Below are positions 8,600 to 17,287 of a stretch of 64,000 nucleotides of DNA, piece after piece (positions within the stretch are counted from its first letter, which is position 1; the number at the start of each line of letters is the position of its first letter). A program made the translations under genes and the position numbers. Origin of the DNA: JAUVXJ01 sp964433755 (GTDB lineage: Bacteria; Chloroflexota; Anaerolineae; UBA7937; B3-Chlor); the NCBI GenBank assembly GCA_964433755.1, contig CAYSSR010000001.1, forward strand, positions 682,001 through 746,000, in the 5' to 3' direction. The notes beneath the pieces are model-generated. The model did no database searches, had not been told where the DNA came from, and saw only the letters and a program-made list of their open reading frames with translations.

Positions 8600-9868
8600 T
8601 CAGGCAAACGATTCGTCGAATCTTCGGATAACCAGAGCGCCGTTTTGCCCTCCGAGACCCAGAGCGTTGACGAGAATGGCGCGGACCGAGGCAGCACGAG
8701 CGACGAGCGGTACGTAGTCCAGGTCGCACTCGGGATCAGGTGTATGGAGGTTGATGGTGGGGGGTATGATGCCAGTCTCGATGACCTTCACCGCCGTGAC
8801 TGCGGAGATAGCGCCCGCCGCGCCGAGCAGATGACCGACCATCGACTTGATGGAGTTGATGGGGATGGCGTGGGCTTTCTTGCCAAAGACCCGCTTGATG
8901 GCGTTCGTCTCTGCCACGTCATTGAGAACGGTAGCCGTGCCATGGCTACAGATGTGGTCGATGTCGTCCGGGGACAGTCCGCTGTCTTCCACGGCCAGGT
9001 TCATGGCCCGCGCAGCGCCATCTCCCGTCGGATCGGGGGCAGCCAGGTGATACGCGTCGGCGGTGAAACCGTAGCCCAGCAGCTCGGCGCGTATGGAGGC
9101 TCCACGCTTGAGGGCATGGTCCAATGTCTCCAGGATCACCACTGCCGAGCCTTCCCCCATGACGAAACCGTCGCGATTTGCATCGAAGGGACGGCTTGCG
9201 CCAGGAGGGTCCTCGTCGTTGGGGGACAAAGCACCCAGGCGGGCCAGCGCAGCGACGGCGAGCGGCGACTCGGCTGCCTCGGAAGCACCGGCGACCATCA
9301 CGTCCACCTCCCGTCGTTGGAGGCGCCGCATGGCCTCGCCGATTGCTATCACACCCGTGGCGCAGGCGGCGACCGGTGCAGACACAGGTCCCTTGATCCC
9401 CAATCTGATGGCCATCTGACACGGCGCCATGCTCAACAACACCGCTGGCAGCACCGTAGGCTGGATACGTCGCGGGCCTCGATCCTTGAGGACGCACGCC
9501 TGCTCCTCCACGAGACCCATACCGCCGACGGCACTTCCGATCTCCAGCCCGACCCTGGTTCGGTCCTCCGCTGACAGATCCAGTCCAGCGTCTTTCAGGG
9601 CCATGTTGGCTGCAGCAACGGCGAACTGGATGAAGCGGGAGCTCCTCTTGGCCTCGCGACGGTCCATGTGATCGAGGGGGTCGAAGTCCTTGACCTCGGC
9701 GGCGATCTTGGTCGGAAGATCGGTGACGTCGAACTGTGTGATGTGGCCCACGCCAGAGCGGCCGGCGGTGACACCCTCCCAGTATGTGTCCACATCGTTG
9801 CCCAAAGGGGTGACTGCGCCGATCCCGGTGATTACGACCCGATCTCCATTCTGACCCTTCGCGGTCAT
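8600..9868 (-). CDS. fabF: Beta-ketoacyl-ACP synthase II
   Basis: A 422-residue condensing enzyme of type II fatty acid synthesis that elongates acyl-ACP with malonyl-ACP. The Cys-His-His triad is visible: C169 in SAPVAACATG, H309 in CSHGTAT and H346 in KSMVGHLLGAAG. The Gly-rich C-terminal LGLGGQNGALV is also present. The common nucleophile motif TACATG reads AACATG, a conservative change. ATG follows a strong AGGAGG, and a TATAAT -10 lies about 30 bp further upstream. No acpP, fabD or fabG neighbours it, so it appears to be a stand-alone fab gene. Confidence 0.95.
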   Translation of the reverse strand: MTAKGQNGDRVVITGIGAVTPLGNDVDTYWEGVTAGRSGVGHITQFDVTDLPTKIAAEVKDFDPLDHMDRREAKRSSRFIQFAVAAANMALKDAGLDLSAEDRTRVGLEIGSAVGGMGLVEEQACVLKDRGPRRIQPTVLPAVLLSMAPCQMAIRLGIKGPVSAPVAACATGVIAIGEAMRRLQRREVDVMVAGASEAAESPLAVAALARLGALSPNDEDPPGASRPFDANRDGFVMGEGSAVVILETLDHALKRGASIRAELLGYGFTADAYHLAAPDPTGDGAARAMNLAVEDSGLSPDDIDHICSHGTATVLNDVAETNAIKRVFGKKAHAIPINSIKSMVGHLLGAAGAISAVTAVKVIETGIIPPTINLHTPDPECDLDYVPLVARAASVRAILVNALGLGGQNGALVIRRFDESFA

Positions 9869-9899
9869 CGAACGCCTCCTGGAGTCACACGTTTCGCGT

Positions 9900-9905
9900 A
9901 TTATA
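9900..9905 (-). promoter_or_regulatory. -10 element of fabF
   Basis: A perfect TATAAT on the minus strand, 32 bp before the fabF start. No good -35 hexamer is found at 16-18 bp spacing, so the promoter may be activated or rely on an extended -10 (GTGTTATAAT). Confidence 0.5.
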
Positions 9906-10587
9906 ACACTCTATGTTGATGAAGGCTACTTCACAGCATGTGGGCGTTGCTGCGATCACCATGGCATGGTATACTCTCCAAGTCAGGCCGAGGTAGGCTT
10001 GCCTCGCACGCGACTCAGCCCAGCACTCTCGTCCGTCTCGCCATAGCCGCGGCCATCGTTGCACGGATGCACCCAGTGGGCCGTCAGTGAATCGGTTCTC
10101 AGCACGGGTACTCCCTCTGCAAAGCGGAACGTGCGTCCCACAGCAGGTCTCCTGGCGATGGCAACCAGGTTGAAGTCCTTTGCAGGGAGCCCGCGGAGCT
10201 GCGCTAGTGACAACGGACGGTAGGAACGGGCCCCTTCGTGGCATGATTCCTCCATGGCCTTTCCCGGAGTGTACTCGTTGCTTGCCGTGCTTGCTTGGGC
10301 GCGCTTCCTTGGATTGTGAGACTGACGCAGTGACACTGGTGCAGAAGCCCTGTGCTCTCCGGTGGGTTGTAGAGGAACCTCGATCTCGCGTGCCTGGCTA
10401 CGGACCTGCGACCAATCTTGTGGCGGTGGGAAGTGGCTGTACACGATAGAGACTGAGCACATCGGTGTGCTCTGGCCTTCAACGGTGGTGGATAGGCAGC
10501 TGGAGCTGTCCGTGTCACCCTCGTAACTGTGCTGTCTGAGGAGTGTTCTAATGTTGCGGACGCTCGGCAGCGACGTGGAGTTTGGTC
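9906..10587. other. Gene-free divergent region between fabF and the sigma factor
   Basis: About 680 bp with open frames on both strands whose translations are Arg/Ser/Cys/Pro-rich and match nothing I recognise. The only clear structure is a perfect 7-bp hairpin with a TCGG loop (GAGCACA-TCGG-TGTGCTC, 10455-10472), about 115 bp before the sigma gene and without a T-run. It could be a leader structure or operator for the sigma operon, or the region could be a decayed gene. Confidence 0.4.
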
Positions 10588-11133
10588 TTGAGCGAGCCTG
10601 AAGAGAAGCTGATAGAGCGGGCCAAGCAGGATCCAGAGGCTTTTGGAGTCCTCTACGAGAAGTACATCGATCAGATATACCAGTACGTCTTCTATCGGAT
10701 AGGCAATCGATGTGATGCTGAGGACCTGACGGCAAGGACCTTCTACAAGGCCCTCGCCAACCTGGGACGGTATCAGCACAGAGGGTTGCCGTTCTCGGCT
10801 TGGCTGTACCGTATCGCGCACAACCTGGTGGCCAACTGGCATCGCGACCGCAAGCGCCGTGCTGGTATTCCCTTGGATGACCTGGCGATGGTCAGCAAGG
10901 AAAGGGATTCGGCTGAGACGTTCGTTGAGTCCAGTGAGCGCGTGGAGGTCCTCAGGGAGGCCATCGCCGCTCTTCCTCGCGAGCGACAGGAACTGCTCGT
11001 GCTGAAGTATACGACGGAGCTCACCAATACCGAGATTGGCAAGGTCATGGGCCGCAGCGAAGGGGCAGTGAAAGCCTTGTACCACCGTACTCTCATTGCC
11101 CTGAGGAAAGAGCTGGAGCGAAGGGGATTCTGA
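10588..11133 (+). CDS. ECF-type RNA polymerase sigma factor
   Basis: About 181 residues with region 2 (FGVLYEKYIDQIYQYVFYRI, then DAEDLTARTFYKAL and the aromatic FSAWLYRIAHN) and region 4 (ALPRERQELLVLKY...TNTEIGKVMGRSEGAVKAL), and no region 3 or 1. It directs RNA polymerase to alternative promoters. I chose TTG at 10588 because GGAG at 10577-10580 gives a 7-nt spacing; the TTG two codons earlier would have almost none. Downstream are degV and a small single-TM protein. No classical zinc anti-sigma factor is adjacent, so the cognate regulator is uncertain. Confidence 0.9.
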   Translation: MSEPEEKLIERAKQDPEAFGVLYEKYIDQIYQYVFYRIGNRCDAEDLTARTFYKALANLGRYQHRGLPFSAWLYRIAHNLVANWHRDRKRRAGIPLDDLAMVSKERDSAETFVESSERVEVLREAIAALPRERQELLVLKYTTELTNTEIGKVMGRSEGAVKALYHRTLIALRKELERRGF

Positions 11134-11190
11134 AGCCATGGCGGCATCGTGCCGGCGAGAAGGAAACGCTTGAAGGAGAGAGAGGAGATC

Positions 11191-12036
11191 ATGATCAAGA
11201 TAGTGACGGACACAACGTGTGACCTGCCTCCCGCTATGGCGGAGGAATACGACATCACCATCGTGCCCATCAACGTCCAGTTTGGCACAGAGGCTTACCA
11301 GGAGGGTGTCGATCTGGACTGGGACCTGTTCTACCGCAAGATCGAGGAGACGGGACTCCTGCCCACCACCTCGCAGCCATCGATAGGTGCGTTTGCGGAG
11401 GTCTATCGGCGCTTGGCGAGTGAGGGTGCTGATGCCATCATCTCAACCCACGTGACCAGCAAGCTGAGTGGTACGTACGCCTCGGCGGTTCAAGCCGCCG
11501 AGGAGGTGAAGGATGAGGTGAAGGTCTACCCGCACGATAGTCTGGCCGGCGCTCCTGCCCTAGGGCTGGCATGCGTGGAAGCATCGCGGATGGCTCGTGC
11601 CGGCAAGACCGCGGCGGAAATCGTGGCGCGTCTGGACGAGATCAGGTCCCGCATCAACGTGTTGCTGGTGCTGGAAAACCTCGAGTATCCGCGAAAGAGT
11701 GGACGCGTTGGGGGATTGAGCGCGGCACTGGGCTCTCTGCTCAAGATGAAGCCCATCATCACTCTGAACGATGGACTCCTGGAGACGGTAGAGACCATCA
11801 GAACGCGAAAGAAGTCCCTGGATCGTCTCGTGGAGATCGCGGAGGAGAGGGTAGGTACCACGTCCCTGATCAATATGGGCGTGATACATGCGAGAGCACC
11901 CGAGGTAGGGCAGGAGATCTACTCCAAGGTGACGGAGAAGTTCAACTGCCAGGATTCCTATGTGGTCGAGTTGTGTGCGTCCCTGACGGTGCACTTCGGA
12001 CCCGGCGTCATCGGACTGTGCTTCTATGAGGTTTGA
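11191..12036 (+). CDS. DegV family fatty-acid-binding protein (FakB-like)
   Basis: A 281-residue DegV protein. It starts with the canonical MIKIVTDTTCDLPPAMA and the following VPINVQFG. It also has the TTSQPSIGAF motif, the HVTSKLSGTYASA lipid-binding segment and the basic NLEYPRKSGRVGG. Family members bind a fatty acid, and several serve as the FakB subunit of fatty-acid kinase. ATG at 11191 sits behind GAGAGAGGAG; the longer frame upstream has no ribosome site. It follows the ECF sigma gene by about 58 bp. No FakA kinase gene is in the window. Confidence 0.93.
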   Translation: MIKIVTDTTCDLPPAMAEEYDITIVPINVQFGTEAYQEGVDLDWDLFYRKIEETGLLPTTSQPSIGAFAEVYRRLASEGADAIISTHVTSKLSGTYASAVQAAEEVKDEVKVYPHDSLAGAPALGLACVEASRMARAGKTAAEIVARLDEIRSRINVLLVLENLEYPRKSGRVGGLSAALGSLLKMKPIITLNDGLLETVETIRTRKKSLDRLVEIAEERVGTTSLINMGVIHARAPEVGQEIYSKVTEKFNCQDSYVVELCASLTVHFGPGVIGLCFYEV

Positions 12037-12091
12037 TGGCCTCGACGACTCGTGAGACCGTCGTCCGTGGCCAACCCTGGGTGTGACTGCT

Positions 12092-12418
12092 ATGAGCGCG
12101 AAGCCTGACAAAAGGCGGACCGGGAGTACACCAACGGAAGAGGAGATCAACGGGTCTCTGGTGCGCCTCTCCGGGGAGGTCGAAGGGGCCTTTGGGCCGG
12201 TGCAACCGCGACCGGCTTTCAAAGAGCATCTCGGGGATGGCCTACAGCAGACGATGCGCCACAAGTCGAACCTGCGCGTCGCTGAGCCGGGGCACCATCG
12301 TTCCTGGATCCTGCTCGCCGGCGCGACCATCGGCTCTCTGATCCCCGTCTTGGGAGTAGTGGCTTACCTGTTGCACTCGCGGCTTGTGGGCAAGCCTCGA
12401 CAGGCTACGTGTCGATAG
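12092..12418 (+). CDS. Small single-TM protein, possible anti-sigma partner
   Basis: About 108 residues: a charged cytoplasmic N-terminus with TEEEINGSLVRLSGEVEGA, a segment RPAFKEHLGDGLQQTM, one transmembrane helix (WILLAGATIGSLIPVLGVVAYLL) and a short basic tail. The segment before the membrane recalls the helical membrane-proximal part found in many ECF-linked membrane regulators of this phylum. Its place two genes after an ECF sigma factor suggests an anti-sigma or membrane-tether role. No zinc-finger HxxxCxxC motif is present. Function is inferred from position only. Confidence 0.5.
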   Translation: MSAKPDKRRTGSTPTEEEINGSLVRLSGEVEGAFGPVQPRPAFKEHLGDGLQQTMRHKSNLRVAEPGHHRSWILLAGATIGSLIPVLGVVAYLLHSRLVGKPRQATCR

Positions 12419-12486
12419 GGCAGGCCAGCCCTTGCCGGTGGCGACGTGACAGCGGCGAGCACATCGTGGCCGCGCTGAGGCCACCT

Positions 12487-13647
12487 CTAGCGAAGAGCAG
12501 AAATCAGTACGCTGGGCGCGTTCTTCAGCAGATGGCCACACATTTGCTCGAAGCTGGTGCGGCCGTAGATGACGTCGGCCATTCCCGATTGGACCATGGG
12601 ACTGCTGACGAAGAAACGATAGGCGAGACGGGGTAGTCGATAGAGCAGAGCGGCCAGGCGGCGGGCGTAGTGCAGGTCTTGCACTATGTCCGCGTTGATC
12701 TGCATGGAGTAGGCTGAGAGATCATCTGTGCCTTCTTGCAGGGCTCGGCAGATGACGTCAGCGGCGATTGCAGCGCTCCTCACCGCGTAGTAGATGCCCT
12801 CGCCGGTGATTGGCTCCGCCAAACCTGCGGCATCCCCTGCCAGCAGAACTCGTCCCTTGTGCAGAACTCGGTCCTCTCCTCCCAGCGGTACCAGGTGCCC
12901 TCTCGCTCTCACGTCGTCGGGGTCACATTTCAGCCCCAGTAACTGCATGAGGCTGAACAGAGACACTCTCAGGTTTCTGGCTTTTCCCAGGAAGCTTCCT
13001 ACACCAACTGAGAGGATCTCTTTCTTGGGGAAAACCCAGCCGTATCCCCTGGGAACCGAGCCGAAATCGAACTGAACACAGCCTCGTCGCTCTTCCAGCA
13101 CTTCGGGCGAGGCCTCGATTTCCGTCTCAATAGCAACCGCGACGTGACGCCGGCTCCGCAGTCCCACGCTGCGAGCTACCACGCCATTGGCGCCGTCCGC
13201 TCCTATCGCCACTGAGCAGCGGAAGTCTCCGTCAGGCGTTTTCACGGTTACGCCTGTGTTGCCCAATTCAATCCCTGTGACCCTTTGCCGGTCAAGGACC
13301 TGAGCACCGGCTGCTGCGGCCTGCTGGAGAATGAGATGATCGAACTTGTCCCGCATCACGGTCCAGCCCACCACCTCTCCGAACTCGATGGTCACCGGTG
13401 ATCGGCCTCTGAACGTGCACCTGCCCCGGGTGATGGCCGATTCGTACACCGGCGCCAGATCGAAATCGAGCAATTGGACGGTTTTCGTGGTCAAGCCACC
13501 GGCGCAAACCTTGGGGCGAGGCAGCTTCTCCTTTTCCAGGACCACGACGTCGAGACCTCTGCGAGCGAGTTCGTAGGCAGCGGTTCCTCCCGCTGGTCCG
13601 CCTCCCACGACCACTACGTCGCTTCTCCTCGTGGTCACGCCTACCAC
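12487..13647 (-). CDS. Geranylgeranyl reductase family FAD-dependent oxidoreductase
   Basis: A 386-residue flavoprotein. The N-terminal dinucleotide-binding motif is VVVGGGPAGGTAAYELARRG. It is followed by the family signature LPRPKVCAGGL, a GADGANGVVARSVG motif and a GRVLLAGDAAGLAEPITGEGIYYA FAD motif. Such enzymes reduce double bonds in polyprenyl chains of lipids, quinones or carotenoids. The GTG start overlaps the last codons of dgkA (a GTG at 13638 is an alternative), implying translational coupling. Exact substrate is unknown. Confidence 0.85.
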   Translation of the reverse strand: MVGVTTRRSDVVVVGGGPAGGTAAYELARRGLDVVVLEKEKLPRPKVCAGGLTTKTVQLLDFDLAPVYESAITRGRCTFRGRSPVTIEFGEVVGWTVMRDKFDHLILQQAAAAGAQVLDRQRVTGIELGNTGVTVKTPDGDFRCSVAIGADGANGVVARSVGLRSRRHVAVAIETEIEASPEVLEERRGCVQFDFGSVPRGYGWVFPKKEILSVGVGSFLGKARNLRVSLFSLMQLLGLKCDPDDVRARGHLVPLGGEDRVLHKGRVLLAGDAAGLAEPITGEGIYYAVRSAAIAADVICRALQEGTDDLSAYSMQINADIVQDLHYARRLAALLYRLPRLAYRFFVSSPMVQSGMADVIYGRTSFEQMCGHLLKNAPSVLISALR

Positions 13648-14015
13648 CCAAGAAGGCGCAGCAGAGGCGGCCCGAGGACAAGTAGGCCTACGACAACCGC
13701 TGCTACGGACGAGGCCAACACCGCACCGGCGGCGACGTCCTTGGCTTGCCTGGCGAGCGGATGGTACTCTTCGGTCACCAGATCGATCACTGTCTCTACA
13801 ACGGTGTTGAACAACTCGGAGACGAACACGAAGCCGATGGTCAGGGTCAAGATGGCGAACTCCACGGGTTCCAGTCTCAGAGCCAGACCGAGCAGGACTA
13901 CTGCCACGGCGATGGAGACGTGGATACGCGCGTTCCTCTGCGTGCGCAGGGCGTAGCCCAGGCCCTCGAAGGCGTGCTGGAAGCTCTCTATCAAGGTGCC
14001 TCGCTGCTCTCGCAT
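13641..14015 (-). CDS. dgkA: Diacylglycerol kinase family protein (DgkA/UndP kinase type)
   Basis: A 124-residue membrane protein with three hydrophobic helices. The family signature is visible in residues about 62-100: SELFNTVVETVIDLV, then HPLARQAKDVAAGAV, holding the Glu, Asn and Asp used in catalysis. These kinases phosphorylate diacylglycerol or, in Gram-positive-type bacteria, undecaprenol. The pgpH-ybeY-dgkA order is conserved in many monoderm bacteria. Undecaprenol kinase is the likelier activity in this context, but this is inference. Confidence 0.92.
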   Translation of the reverse strand: MREQRGTLIESFQHAFEGLGYALRTQRNARIHVSIAVAVVLLGLALRLEPVEFAILTLTIGFVFVSELFNTVVETVIDLVTEEYHPLARQAKDVAAGAVLASSVAAVVVGLLVLGPPLLRLLGW

Positions 14016-14084
14016 ACGACTATCGACTAGCCTCCCGGCCCACAGGGTCGAAGACGCCTCCGTGCCATCGAGACACTCTCAAGG

Positions 14085-14552
14085 TCATTCCCCGTGGTCA
14101 TGAAAGGAGCGAACAATGGCTTCCTGCCGCCTCCACATAGCTTCACGCTCTTCCTCACTCTGGTCGTCGTATCCCAGAAGATGCAAGACCCCATGGACCA
14201 CCAGACGATCCAACTCCTCCTCAACGGAGAGGCCGTGCTCGACAGCTTGGGCGACGGCGCGAGGAAACGAGACCACGACATCGCCCACATGGGGAGGCTC
14301 AGATGGCGGGGAGACGAACCCGTCTGAGCCCTGGCTGTGGGGAAAGGCGAGGACATCCGTGAAGCTATCTTGCCCGCGATACTGAAGGTTCAGTTCTCTG
14401 ATGGTGTCGTCATTGGTGATGAGCAGCCCGATCGTTGCGGGTTCGTCGAGCCTTTCCTCTCTGGCGGTGCTCGTCACCAGCTCACGCAGATGCTCCCGAT
14501 TTACCTCGCCCTCTAGCTGAGGATCGCTTTGAACGCCGAGCTCGATTTGCAC
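14085..14552 (-). CDS. ybeY: Endoribonuclease YbeY (rRNA maturation factor)
   Basis: A 155-residue single-domain protein needed for 16S rRNA 3' maturation and ribosome quality control. The zinc motif HGVLHLLGYDD places H120, H124 and D130 where the family normally has three histidines (H-x3-H-x5-H). The upstream TDVLAFP and VGDVVVS elements are intact. An Asp as third ligand is chemically plausible, as in some metzincin-like proteases. Its start lies 71 bp inside the pgpH coding end, an unusually long same-strand overlap. Confidence 0.92.
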   Translation of the reverse strand: MQIELGVQSDPQLEGEVNREHLRELVTSTAREERLDEPATIGLLITNDDTIRELNLQYRGQDSFTDVLAFPHSQGSDGFVSPPSEPPHVGDVVVSFPRAVAQAVEHGLSVEEELDRLVVHGVLHLLGYDDQSEEEREAMWRRQEAIVRSFHDHGE

Positions 14553-16671
14553 CTTCGTCCTGTCTTCCTTCTTCCTGCACAGGATCCTCCGGGTACTTGA
14601 TGCGCGGGTGGTAGATCCCTTGCAGGAGGTTCACAAAGGTCTCCTTGATGGTCTGTAGGTCGCGCAGTGTCAGGTCACTGTCGTCGAGCTGGCCATCGTC
14701 TACCCGGGCTCGAATGAGAGTATCTACGAGTTCGTCGATCTCCTCTACTGAGCGGGGACGATTGGCTCGCGAGGCGGCCTCTGCCTCATCGGCCAGCATG
14801 AGAATGGCCGCTTCACGGGTGTGCGGACGCGGCCCCGGGTAGCGGAACCGTTCCTCATCGGCCTGTTGAGCACCATCACTCTGCTCACAAGCCCGGCGGA
14901 AAAAGTAGGTGGGCACGGCCGTCCCATGGTGCTGATGGATGAAGTCCTGTATCTCGGCTGGCAACCCGTACTTCCTGGCCAACTGTAGCCCGTCCTTCAC
15001 GTGCGAGGTGATAATCTGGGCGCTCGTCTCAGGATCCAGTCGGTCGTGAGGGTTCTCGCCGTCAGTCTGATTCTCATAGAAGAAATAGGGCCTCAGCATC
15101 TTGCCAATGTCGTGGTAGTAGGCCCCGACTCGCGCCAGCAACGAGTCGGCGCCTGTTGCCTGCGCTGCCTGTTCCGCTAGATTCCCGACCATGAGGCTGT
15201 GATGATAGGTCCCGGGCGCTTTCAGCAGCAGTTCGCGCAGGAGAGGGTGGGTGGGGCGTCCCAATTCCAGGAGCTGAAGCGACGTTGTGATGCTGAGCAA
15301 GTTGCTGAAGAGAAAGAAGCCGCCCAGGGTCAGACTCATGGTCAGAACAGCGTTGGCTACCCCGGCACCAGCGATCTGGAGTGTGCCGAGGATGTCGTGG
15401 TCCTGTTCCAGGACGCGAAAGACGAGGACAACGCCCAGGTTGCTGAGGGCGCCGTACACTCCTGCCCAGAGGAAGGCGTTGAGTCTCTCGATGCGCCACA
15501 GCCGCAAAGACGACACGACTCCTCCGGCAAACGCGTAGACGGAGAACTCTAGAGACCCGCCCGCTATGAAACCGATCAGCGGGCTGAGTATGGCGGTCAG
15601 GACGATGGCGATCTCCGTATCGACGAGCGCGGTCAGGAGCATGGAGATCGCGGCGAAGGGGAATAGATAGCCCAGCACAACGTGCCCCGGAATCATCAGC
15701 TTGGCGGCCAGGATTGCCACCGTTGACAGCACACCCAGGAGGAGCATGTCGCGCCAGTTGGCCCAGAACGTCGGATGAAGGGTCGTCAGGTACAGAGCCA
15801 GGATGAGGGTCAATAGCGAGGTGAAGAGGACCCTGACTGCTATGTCGCGCCATTCTATGCGTGGCTGGAGCAGGCCCAGCTTCACCAGAGCTTCCCAGAC
15901 GACGGGGTCGGCTACCTCGCCCTCGCGGACGATGATCTCGCCTTCCTCCAGGGTGATGTAGACAGGCTCAACTGCCTCACGAGCCTCGGCACGGGCTTCC
16001 TCTGTCGCAACAGGGTTGGGGAAGCTGTTGGGGACCATCAAGCTCCGCACCCAGGTCTCAACCAGAGCAGCTTGTGCCTCTGAAAGCTCAGGCTCGAACA
16101 CGCGGAGTTGGTCCTTTTGCTCCTCCAAGTGGTCGCTGCGGATCTCCTGTCCTTGAACCTCAGCCAGAACCTCCAGGCTCTTGGTGACCACCTCGTCCCA
16201 CTGCGCTTCCTCCAGTCCAAGAGAGTCGGCGGCGGTCGTGGGGGATAATTCTGCACCCTCGATGGCCTGGATCAACTTCGCCTTCGTTTCTGCCGAGGCA
16301 TAGGGGTCCAGCCGCACGGCCGACACGTACTCGAAGAGCCTGCGTGCGTGATCGATCTGCTGGCGCGCGATTGTGGTGTCAGTCGGGTCGTAGTCGTAGA
16401 TCTCGTCCACGGACAGCTCGGCTTGGTCTCGCGCAGCCTCTGTCTCCGTATCGCTCACGTAAGTGATTCGGCTGGGGGCACGGATGTCGTAGGGGCTGAC
16501 GTCACCGACTTCAAGGTAGACTTGACTCGGCAGGAACTGGAAGGTGAGTATGAAGCTCCAAACGACCACCAGGAGAAGGGAGAAGACGAGGACGCGAAAG
16601 ATCCGCCTCGTGGTCAGCCTCTGCTTCGGTCCGCCCGACTCCGGCAGCGCTTCGTTCCAGCCTGAGGACAT
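14482..16671 (-). CDS. pgpH: 7TM-HD cyclic-di-AMP phosphodiesterase (PgpH type)
   Basis: A 729-residue membrane enzyme. One N-terminal helix (RVLVFSLLLVVVWSFIL) leads to an extracytoplasmic 7TMR-HDED domain (about 50-270). Seven transmembrane helices follow, then a cytoplasmic HD domain with HHSLMVGNLAEQAA, VGAYYHDIGKM, HVKDGLQLA and HQHHGT. PgpH proteins hydrolyse the second messenger c-di-AMP to pApA. A 40-residue Arg/Ser/Gly-rich C-terminal tail is encoded over the ybeY start and is probably dispensable. The pgpH-ybeY-dgkA arrangement is typical. Confidence 0.94.
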   Translation of the reverse strand: MSSGWNEALPESGGPKQRLTTRRIFRVLVFSLLLVVVWSFILTFQFLPSQVYLEVGDVSPYDIRAPSRITYVSDTETEAARDQAELSVDEIYDYDPTDTTIARQQIDHARRLFEYVSAVRLDPYASAETKAKLIQAIEGAELSPTTAADSLGLEEAQWDEVVTKSLEVLAEVQGQEIRSDHLEEQKDQLRVFEPELSEAQAALVETWVRSLMVPNSFPNPVATEEARAEAREAVEPVYITLEEGEIIVREGEVADPVVWEALVKLGLLQPRIEWRDIAVRVLFTSLLTLILALYLTTLHPTFWANWRDMLLLGVLSTVAILAAKLMIPGHVVLGYLFPFAAISMLLTALVDTEIAIVLTAILSPLIGFIAGGSLEFSVYAFAGGVVSSLRLWRIERLNAFLWAGVYGALSNLGVVLVFRVLEQDHDILGTLQIAGAGVANAVLTMSLTLGGFFLFSNLLSITTSLQLLELGRPTHPLLRELLLKAPGTYHHSLMVGNLAEQAAQATGADSLLARVGAYYHDIGKMLRPYFFYENQTDGENPHDRLDPETSAQIITSHVKDGLQLARKYGLPAEIQDFIHQHHGTAVPTYFFRRACEQSDGAQQADEERFRYPGPRPHTREAAILMLADEAEAASRANRPRSVEEIDELVDTLIRARVDDGQLDDSDLTLRDLQTIKETFVNLLQGIYHPRIKYPEDPVQEEGRQDEGANRARRSKRSSARGRGKSGASA

Positions 16672-16783
16672 GCTATCGTGGCACCATCAAGTTCCAGCTA
16701 GGCAAGGGAGCGCTCGAGGGCGCTCCAACTCGGTCTTCCACAGCTCGATCCCTCCTGGGGAGGGTCTCCTGCTGACTGACGGC

Positions 16784-17236
16784 TCACGCCGCATCGCTCA
16801 GAATCGCCTTGACCACCGCACTCACCATTTGACCGTCAGCCTTGCCCTTGAGTTGTGGCATCAGCACCCTCATCACGTCGCCCATCTGTGCCATGCTGGT
16901 GGCCCCGACCTCGGCGATCACGGCTCGAGCCTGGGCTTCGATTTCCTCCTCCGACACCTGCGCTGGCAGGTACTCCATGAGGATCCTGAGTTCGTCTTCC
17001 TCCTGCGTGACCAGGTCCTGGCGACCACCCTCAGCGAATTGGGACGCCGATTCACGTCTTTGCTTGGCCTCCTTCGAGAGCACCCCGATCACTCCGCTGT
17101 CGTCGAGTTCCTCTCCCTTGGCTATCTCTGCGTTGTGGATGGACGCCAGAGCAAGCCGGAGAGTCGTCTTGCGACGTTCGTCCTTGTTGCGCAGGGCCTC
17201 TTTGAGATCCTTTTCGAGTTTCTGCTTCAGTCCCAT
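16784..17236 (-). CDS. yqeY: GatB/YqeY domain protein
   Basis: A 150-residue helical protein that covers the whole YqeY family: MGLKQKLEKDLKEALRNKDERRKTTLRLALASI at the start, the middle KQRRESASQF and EEDELRILMEYLPAQ, and the C-terminal MGDVMRVLMPQLKGKADGQMV. YqeY shares the tail domain of the GatB amidotransferase that contacts tRNA; its role is not settled but is linked to tRNA or translation. It is the first gene of the group leading to pgpH, with about 110 bp between. Confidence 0.93.
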   Translation of the reverse strand: MGLKQKLEKDLKEALRNKDERRKTTLRLALASIHNAEIAKGEELDDSGVIGVLSKEAKQRRESASQFAEGGRQDLVTQEEDELRILMEYLPAQVSEEEIEAQARAVIAEVGATSMAQMGDVMRVLMPQLKGKADGQMVSAVVKAILSDAA

Positions 17237-17287
17237 TCCGTCTCCCGATTCTTCGTGCGATGACCATGTCCGACGACATCGACCCTG

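Noticed and set aside
7610..9574. 654-residue open frame on the plus strand
   Set aside because: Antisense to fabF and the anchored-protein gene, both of which have clear family motifs or signal and anchor structure.
9983..11139. Long minus-strand open frames over the sigma gene and its upstream region
   Set aside because: One is antisense to the ECF sigma factor; the other is mostly intergenic with Ser/Arg/Pro-rich, pattern-free translation.
14016..14084. Possible extra small gene between ybeY and dgkA
   Set aside because: Only 69 bp and no start or ribosome site; treated as a spacer.
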